Positions 59,997 to 64,000 of a stretch of 64,000 bases of DNA are shown piece after piece. Made by a program: the position numbers and the translations under genes. The stretch's first letter is position 1; each line of letters starts with the position of its first letter. This stretch comes from Rhizobium sp. NXC24 (GTDB taxonomy: Bacteria; Pseudomonadota; Alphaproteobacteria; Rhizobiales; Rhizobiaceae): positions 992,001 to 1,056,000 of the forward strand of contig NZ_CP024314.1 in assembly GCF_002944315.1 (NCBI RefSeq), read 5' to 3'. The notes below the pieces were generated by a model. That model did not search any database, was not told where the DNA came from, and was given only the letters and a program-made list of their open reading frames with translations.

Positions 59997-62168
59997 ATGC
60001 GCAAGGCGGCAGTCGGAGAAGAGGTTGTGGACGCGGTACCAGTGGATACCGAAGAGCCGATTACCCGCGGGCGCGCGGCGGAGGAGCTTCCGCAGTCCCA
60101 GGAGCCCAGTCTCGCCGAGCGTTACGACTGGCTCGAGGCCATGATCAACCATGTGCCGGACTACATCTATGCAAAGGATCTGGAGGGCCGTTTCCTGTTC
60201 GCCAACAGGGCCATCGTCTTGAACAATGGACTTGAGCGCGTGGAGGATATGGTCGGGCTGACGGATTACGATATCCATCCTTCGGCGGCAGCCGAGACTA
60301 TAGCTGCCATCGAGCGACATGTCATGGAGACGGGTGAGCCCGATCTTGGTTTCGAGGAACGCCGTCTGAGAGGCAACGGCTGGCTGATGATGTCGCGCGT
60401 TCCGCTGAGGGATAAAACGGGAAAGGTGATCGGCGTCGTTGGGGCCTCGCGGGATATCACGGCCCGTAAACGTGGGGAAAGCCTGATGAAGGCCCAGGCG
60501 CAGCTTCTCAAGGCGGTCGCCAAAGGAGTACGCCTTGACCCGTTCCTCAGTGACGTCGCAAACCTGCTCGAAGAGGTCATCCCCGGCACTGCCGCCGCTG
60601 TACTCCTGCACAAGGAAGGTGCCCAGCAATTTTATATGGCGGCGGCGTCCCCGTCGGCACGCGCGGCTTCGATTTCGCCGGCAGATATCCTCGACAACCC
60701 GGCATCGTGGCGTCGCTTTGCAATTTCGTCGGGTGACGGCGGCCAGCACGGCGCGCTCGCCGTCCAAGTATCCTGCCATGAAGCGAGTCTGTGGGAGTTC
60801 CTGACGGGCGTCGCACAAACGATCGGTATCGCGATCGACCGTCACTACGATGCCGAGCGTATCATCTTCCTTGCTGAGCACGATGCCCTGACCGGATTGC
60901 CGAACCGTACGCTGCTCGACCGAAAGCTCGACGATATGCTGCGGCGTGCCAACGAAACGTCAAGGAAAGTTGCGGTCGTCTTCCTCGACATAGACAACTT
61001 CAAGCTCGTGAACGACAGCCTCGGTCACGCGGCCGGCGACAAGCTGCTCAAGATCGTGGCGAACCGGATCTCCGAGGAGATTGGCAAAGACAATCTGATA
61101 TCGCGCATCGGCGGCGACGAATTCATTCTGGCACTCGAGCAGACCGATGAAGACTTCGTCCCATGGCTGACGCGCATTCGCGAGGCCGTGGCGCGGCCAC
61201 TTACCTTGGCCGGAATGGACCTGCAGCTCACCTGCAGCATTGGCATGGCCAGCTTTGCCATACATGGCAGGACCGCCAAGGAACTGTTCGCCAACGCAGA
61301 TATGGCAATGTATCGCGCCAAGGAGAATGGCCGAAACAGTATCCAGGTATTCGATCCGGTACTGGCCGAGAATGCACGGCAGAAACTCGGGCGATCGGAG
61401 GAGCTGAGACGCGCGGTCGAACGGGACGAGTTCGTCCTGCATTTCCAGCCGCAGAAGGACATGACCTCCGGCGAGATTATCGGCGTGGAGGCGCTCGTGC
61501 GCTGGAACCATCCGACCGACGGGCTCGTCTTCCCCGGAGACTTCATTCCCCTCGCCGAGGAGTCCGGCCTCATCGTTCCGATTGGAGAGGCTGTCCTGCG
61601 CAAGGCTTGCGGCCAAGCGAAAGAATGGCAGAAACAGGGGCTGCCACCCGTGAAGATCGGCGTCAACATGTCTGCCCGCCAGTTCCAGGAACAGGGCATG
61701 ACTCGTCAGGTGGCCGCAGCCCTCGCCGAGAGCGGCCTTGATCCGCAATGGCTCGAAATCGAGGTCACTGAAAGCCTTCTGATGCGCGACGTGCAGGGGG
61801 CGATCATGAAAATGCACGAACTCAACGCGCTGGGCGTCAGTCTCGCCATCGACGATTTCGGTACGGGCTATTCCAGCTTGAGCACGCTGAAACGCTTCCC
61901 GTTGTCGCGCCTCAAGATCGACCGGTCCTTTATCGCCGATATTCCCGATGATGCCGACGATATGGCGATCACATCCGCGATCATCTCGCTTGCACGATCG
62001 CTGGAACTGGACGTGATCGCGGAAGGCGTGGAGACTAAAGAGCAGGCGCGCTTCCTGTCGGAGGCCGGATGCCATGCCATCCAGGGATACTTGTTCAGCA
62101 AGCCTATTCCGGCGGAAGAGGTCACGCGCATAATGCGTGAGCCGGCCCTGAAGTCTTTGTCCAAATAA
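59997..62168 (+). CDS. PAS-GAF-like-GGDEF-EAL protein (cyclic di-GMP turnover)
   Basis: The 723-residue signalling protein has an N-terminal PAS domain (about 40-155; 'LEAMINHVPDYIYAKDLEGRFLFANRAIVLNNG'), a GAF-like segment (about 170-285), a GGDEF domain with intact motif GGDEF at 372-376 ('DALTGLPNRTLLD' before it), and an EAL domain with E498-A-L500 and 'DDFGTGYSSL'. Both catalytic motifs are present, so it could make and break cyclic di-GMP. It lacks membrane helices and is cytoplasmic. GAGGG four bases before ATG 59997 supports this start over GTG 59979. Confidence 0.93.
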   Translation: MRKAAVGEEVVDAVPVDTEEPITRGRAAEELPQSQEPSLAERYDWLEAMINHVPDYIYAKDLEGRFLFANRAIVLNNGLERVEDMVGLTDYDIHPSAAAETIAAIERHVMETGEPDLGFEERRLRGNGWLMMSRVPLRDKTGKVIGVVGASRDITARKRGESLMKAQAQLLKAVAKGVRLDPFLSDVANLLEEVIPGTAAAVLLHKEGAQQFYMAAASPSARAASISPADILDNPASWRRFAISSGDGGQHGALAVQVSCHEASLWEFLTGVAQTIGIAIDRHYDAERIIFLAEHDALTGLPNRTLLDRKLDDMLRRANETSRKVAVVFLDIDNFKLVNDSLGHAAGDKLLKIVANRISEEIGKDNLISRIGGDEFILALEQTDEDFVPWLTRIREAVARPLTLAGMDLQLTCSIGMASFAIHGRTAKELFANADMAMYRAKENGRNSIQVFDPVLAENARQKLGRSEELRRAVERDEFVLHFQPQKDMTSGEIIGVEALVRWNHPTDGLVFPGDFIPLAEESGLIVPIGEAVLRKACGQAKEWQKQGLPPVKIGVNMSARQFQEQGMTRQVAAALAESGLDPQWLEIEVTESLLMRDVQGAIMKMHELNALGVSLAIDDFGTGYSSLSTLKRFPLSRLKIDRSFIADIPDDADDMAITSAIISLARSLELDVIAEGVETKEQARFLSEAGCHAIQGYLFSKPIPAEEVTRIMREPALKSLSK

Positions 62169-62376
62169 TTTCCTCCAGAGACCGGCAGCTTCAACAGAAA
62201 GAACGTTTCTGCGTCGCGTCATCATAGTTTTTGTCCAAACTCTGCCGCGGTGATGATAGAGAAGAAGCGGGGACGGATACGAACCGTCCTCCGGTAGGCG
62301 CTGCGTTCTGCCGGGATCATCGACGGCATAAGAGCTTCAGGACTTTGGACGGGGCTGAGCGGCAGCAGGAGTTGGA

Positions 62377-63012
62377 GTGACCGATCCATACGAGATTCTC
62401 GGCATCGGACGCGATGCGGGCGAAGAGCAGATCAAGACCGCCTATCGCAAGCGGGCGAAGTCGGCGCATCCGGATTCCGGCGGCGACACCGATGCTTTCG
62501 GACAGCTCCAGAAGGCGTACGAGCTGCTTCTGGACCCGGTGCGCCGAAAGGTGTTCGACGATACCGGCTATGACGTCGAACTCACCGACGCCGTTGATTT
62601 GCAGGCCCTAGTCGCCATCGAGAAGCTCATTACAGACATGGTTCTGGACGAGCGCGAACCCGGAACCTTCGATCCGGTCGCCCATATGCGCGCCAGTCTT
62701 TTGGAAGAAATCCGCAAGGCACACTTCAGCAAAAGCGAGCTGGAGCGTCATTCCGACCGCATCCGCCTTCATTTGGATCGTCTGGGAAAACGCCCCGGCA
62801 AGGATGTCGTTGGCCATATGCTGCGCGCACGCATCAAGGCCATCGCGACCGCGATCAGCGAAACGGAGGCCAAGATTGACGCCACCGAACGTGCCTGCGA
62901 CATGCTCGACGGCTATCTCTATGTCATGGACGCGCCGATGCTCGAGAACGAGGAACCGATATCGGATGTCGAATGGGATGACACCCCCGGGGTCCGCTCC
63001 GCCGCCCAGTGA
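62377..63012 (+). CDS. J-domain protein
   Basis: The 211-residue protein starts at a GTG (62377, GGAG upstream) and has an N-terminal J domain ('DPYEILGIGRDAGEEQIKTAYRKRAKSAHPDSGGDTDAFGQLQKAYELLLDPVRRKVFDDTG', residues 3-64) with the essential HPD motif. The remaining ~145 residues are helical and charged ('ETEAKIDATERACDMLDGYL') and lack the glycine-rich and zinc-finger regions of DnaJ. It is thus a class C co-chaperone that would stimulate a DnaK on a specific client, unknown here. Confidence 0.9.
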   Translation: MTDPYEILGIGRDAGEEQIKTAYRKRAKSAHPDSGGDTDAFGQLQKAYELLLDPVRRKVFDDTGYDVELTDAVDLQALVAIEKLITDMVLDEREPGTFDPVAHMRASLLEEIRKAHFSKSELERHSDRIRLHLDRLGKRPGKDVVGHMLRARIKAIATAISETEAKIDATERACDMLDGYLYVMDAPMLENEEPISDVEWDDTPGVRSAAQ

Positions 63013-63144
63013 TTCCCGTTAACCCGATGCCCTGCTGAATGCTGGAACTTTCGATCGGCAACCGGGTTTTCTCCCGCGTCAGGTCGAATTCCGACGGTGC
63101 CATACGACCAGTATCGGCTCATCGATCGCACAAGGGAGGACATC

Positions 63145-63858
63145 ATGATCAACGAAGATGGATACACGCCTGCGGCAGAATTGGCGCAAAAAAACGGTGC
63201 CAGATTTCCCAACGAAAGCAGCGAATACCGGCAGGCGCGAGATGCTCTGCTGGCAGAAGAGATCGAACTTCGGCGGCAAATAGAGCGTGTCGCCGCGCAG
63301 CGGCGCGCGCTGCCGCCGGGCGGCATGGTGAAGAAGCGGTATCAGTTCATTAGCCCCGACGGTCCGGTCAATTTCGAGGACTTGTTCGATGATAAGGAAA
63401 CCCTGCTGATCTACAGCTACATGTTCGGCCCGGAGCGGTCGCGGCCCTGCCCGATGTGCACGTCGTTTCTTTCGGCACTGGAGGGCGAAATACTCGATAT
63501 CGAACAGCGAATGGCAATTGCCGTCGTGGCTCGGTCGCCGATCGAGAGACTGCTTGATTTCAAGACAGAGCGCCGCTGGCAGAATTTGCCACTCTATTCC
63601 GACCCGACCGGCGAATATAGCCGCGATTACCGTGCGCTCGGAGCCAACGGCAACGACAATGCCGCCGTGAATGTCTTTACCCGCAGAGATGGAACGATCC
63701 GGCATTTCTGGGCTGAGGAGATGGGTCCGGTCACCGCCGACCCCGGTCAGGATCCACGCGGAGCGCCCGATCTTATGCCGCTCTGGACGATCCTAGACAT
63801 GACACCCGAAGGCCGGGCAAGAGACTGGTATCCGAAGCTCACCTACGGACATGCTTGA
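63145..63858 (+). CDS. DUF899 family thioredoxin-like protein
   Basis: The 237-residue protein shows a helical N-terminus ('ELAQKNGARFPNESSEYRQARDALLAEEIELRRQIERVAAQRRALPPGG') and a thioredoxin-like core with 'LLIYSYMFGPERSRPCPMCTSFLSAL', in which C-P-M-C takes the CxxC position. 'FWAEEMGPVTADPGQDPRGAPDLMPLWTILDMTPEGRA' is the typical C-terminal block of DUF899 proteins. ATG 63145 follows GGGAGGAC. The reaction is not established; a redox function is plausible. Single gene. Confidence 0.88.
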   Translation: MINEDGYTPAAELAQKNGARFPNESSEYRQARDALLAEEIELRRQIERVAAQRRALPPGGMVKKRYQFISPDGPVNFEDLFDDKETLLIYSYMFGPERSRPCPMCTSFLSALEGEILDIEQRMAIAVVARSPIERLLDFKTERRWQNLPLYSDPTGEYSRDYRALGANGNDNAAVNVFTRRDGTIRHFWAEEMGPVTADPGQDPRGAPDLMPLWTILDMTPEGRARDWYPKLTYGHA

Positions 63859-63880
63859 GCGGATCTTGCGTCGGCGATGC

Positions 63881-64000
63881 CTATGCCTCGCCGGCAGTCA
63901 CGATGCCGGCAACTGGAGTTTCGGTCACGGCTTTGATGATCACCGCGGCAAGCTGGCTCTGATTAAATGGCTTCGGCAGGCGGAGCAGATCGTTGTTGCT
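63881..64000 (-). CDS. Response regulator receiver domain, C-terminal end (5' part outside window)
   Basis: On the minus strand the frame is open from the window edge to TAG at 63883-63881, giving 39 residues that begin 'SNNDLLRLPKPFNQSQLAAVI'. The 'LPKPF' motif with the conserved lysine-proline bond and the following helix are diagnostic of CheY-like receiver domains, and the protein ends soon after, as in single-domain or C-terminal receivers. The phosphorylated aspartate and any output domain lie beyond the edge. Confidence 0.7.
   Translation of the reverse strand, partial: SNNDLLRLPKPFNQSQLAAVIIKAVTETPVAGIVTAGEA

Noticed and set aside
1..64000. CRISPR arrays, tRNA or rRNA genes, insertion sequences, prophage, replication origin
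   Set aside because: I looked for regular short repeats, cloverleaf-type sequences, transposase or integrase motifs and rep genes and found none that I could support.

Overview
This 64 kb window reads as alpha-proteobacterial DNA from the family Rhizobiaceae, most likely Rhizobium. Supporting signs are the gene order rhaR-S-T-P-Q-U-K opposite rhaD-rhaI (the rhamnose locus type described in Rhizobium leguminosarum), GC-rich coding sequence, -10 elements of the CTATAT/CGATAT kind, and intergenic palindromic repeats of the rhizobial type. I see no tRNA, rRNA, CRISPR array, phage, insertion sequence or replication genes. The density of catabolic operons, each with its own regulator and importer, resembles a rhizobial chromid or large plasmid, but that is inference.

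Layout. 1-2.4 kb: end of a gamma-glutamyltransferase gene, a glutathione peroxidase and a two-domain methyltransferase. 2.4-13.4 kb: a LacI-controlled sugar region on the minus strand (dehydratase, LacI regulator, isomerase/epimerase, Gfo/Idh dehydrogenase, CUT1 ABC importer) with a divergent second Gfo/Idh gene. 13.5-20.1 kb: a 49-residue exported peptide, a YiiX-like hydrolase, an HpcH/HpaI aldolase preceded by the debris of an aldehyde dehydrogenase gene, an EmrAB-type efflux system (emrA frameshifted) with a divergent TetR gene, and a toxin-antitoxin pair. 20.1-31.1 kb: the complete L-rhamnose regulon. 31.4-32.5 kb: an orphan branched-chain amino acid binding protein. 32.6-36.8 kb: a TetR-controlled operon of unknown pathway (Gfo/Idh, DUF993, isomerase). 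37.1-40.2 kb: flavoprotein, epimerase and GntR regulator. 40.4-45.3 kb: an ABC importer of the TrpX type followed by kynureninase and a formamidase-like hydrolase. 45.4-46.3 kb: a VOC protein and a frameshifted exported protein. 46.4-54.3 kb: mannonate dehydratase, a GntR regulator, a GH2 beta-mannosidase and a very large GH94-like phosphorylase. 54.4-64 kb: PepSY protein, frameshifted MFS transporter with LysR regulator, DUF2161 protein, Do-family protease, GGDEF-EAL protein, J-domain protein, DUF899 protein and the tail of a response regulator.

How the genes work together. Most blocks follow one plan: a local repressor, palindromic sites in the promoter, a binding-protein-dependent importer and two to four enzymes. 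The rhamnose block is well understood. Three are not: the kynurenine-type block (import, deformylation and cleavage of kynurenines to anthranilate and alanine, without a tryptophan dioxygenase in sight), the TetR/DUF993 block, and the mannonate/beta-mannoside/phosphorylase block. These are the best candidates for undescribed biology.

Three otherwise good genes (emrA, an MFS transporter and a small exported protein) each carry what looks like a single missing base. This is either real decay or base-calling error and needs read-level checking before those genes are called dead.
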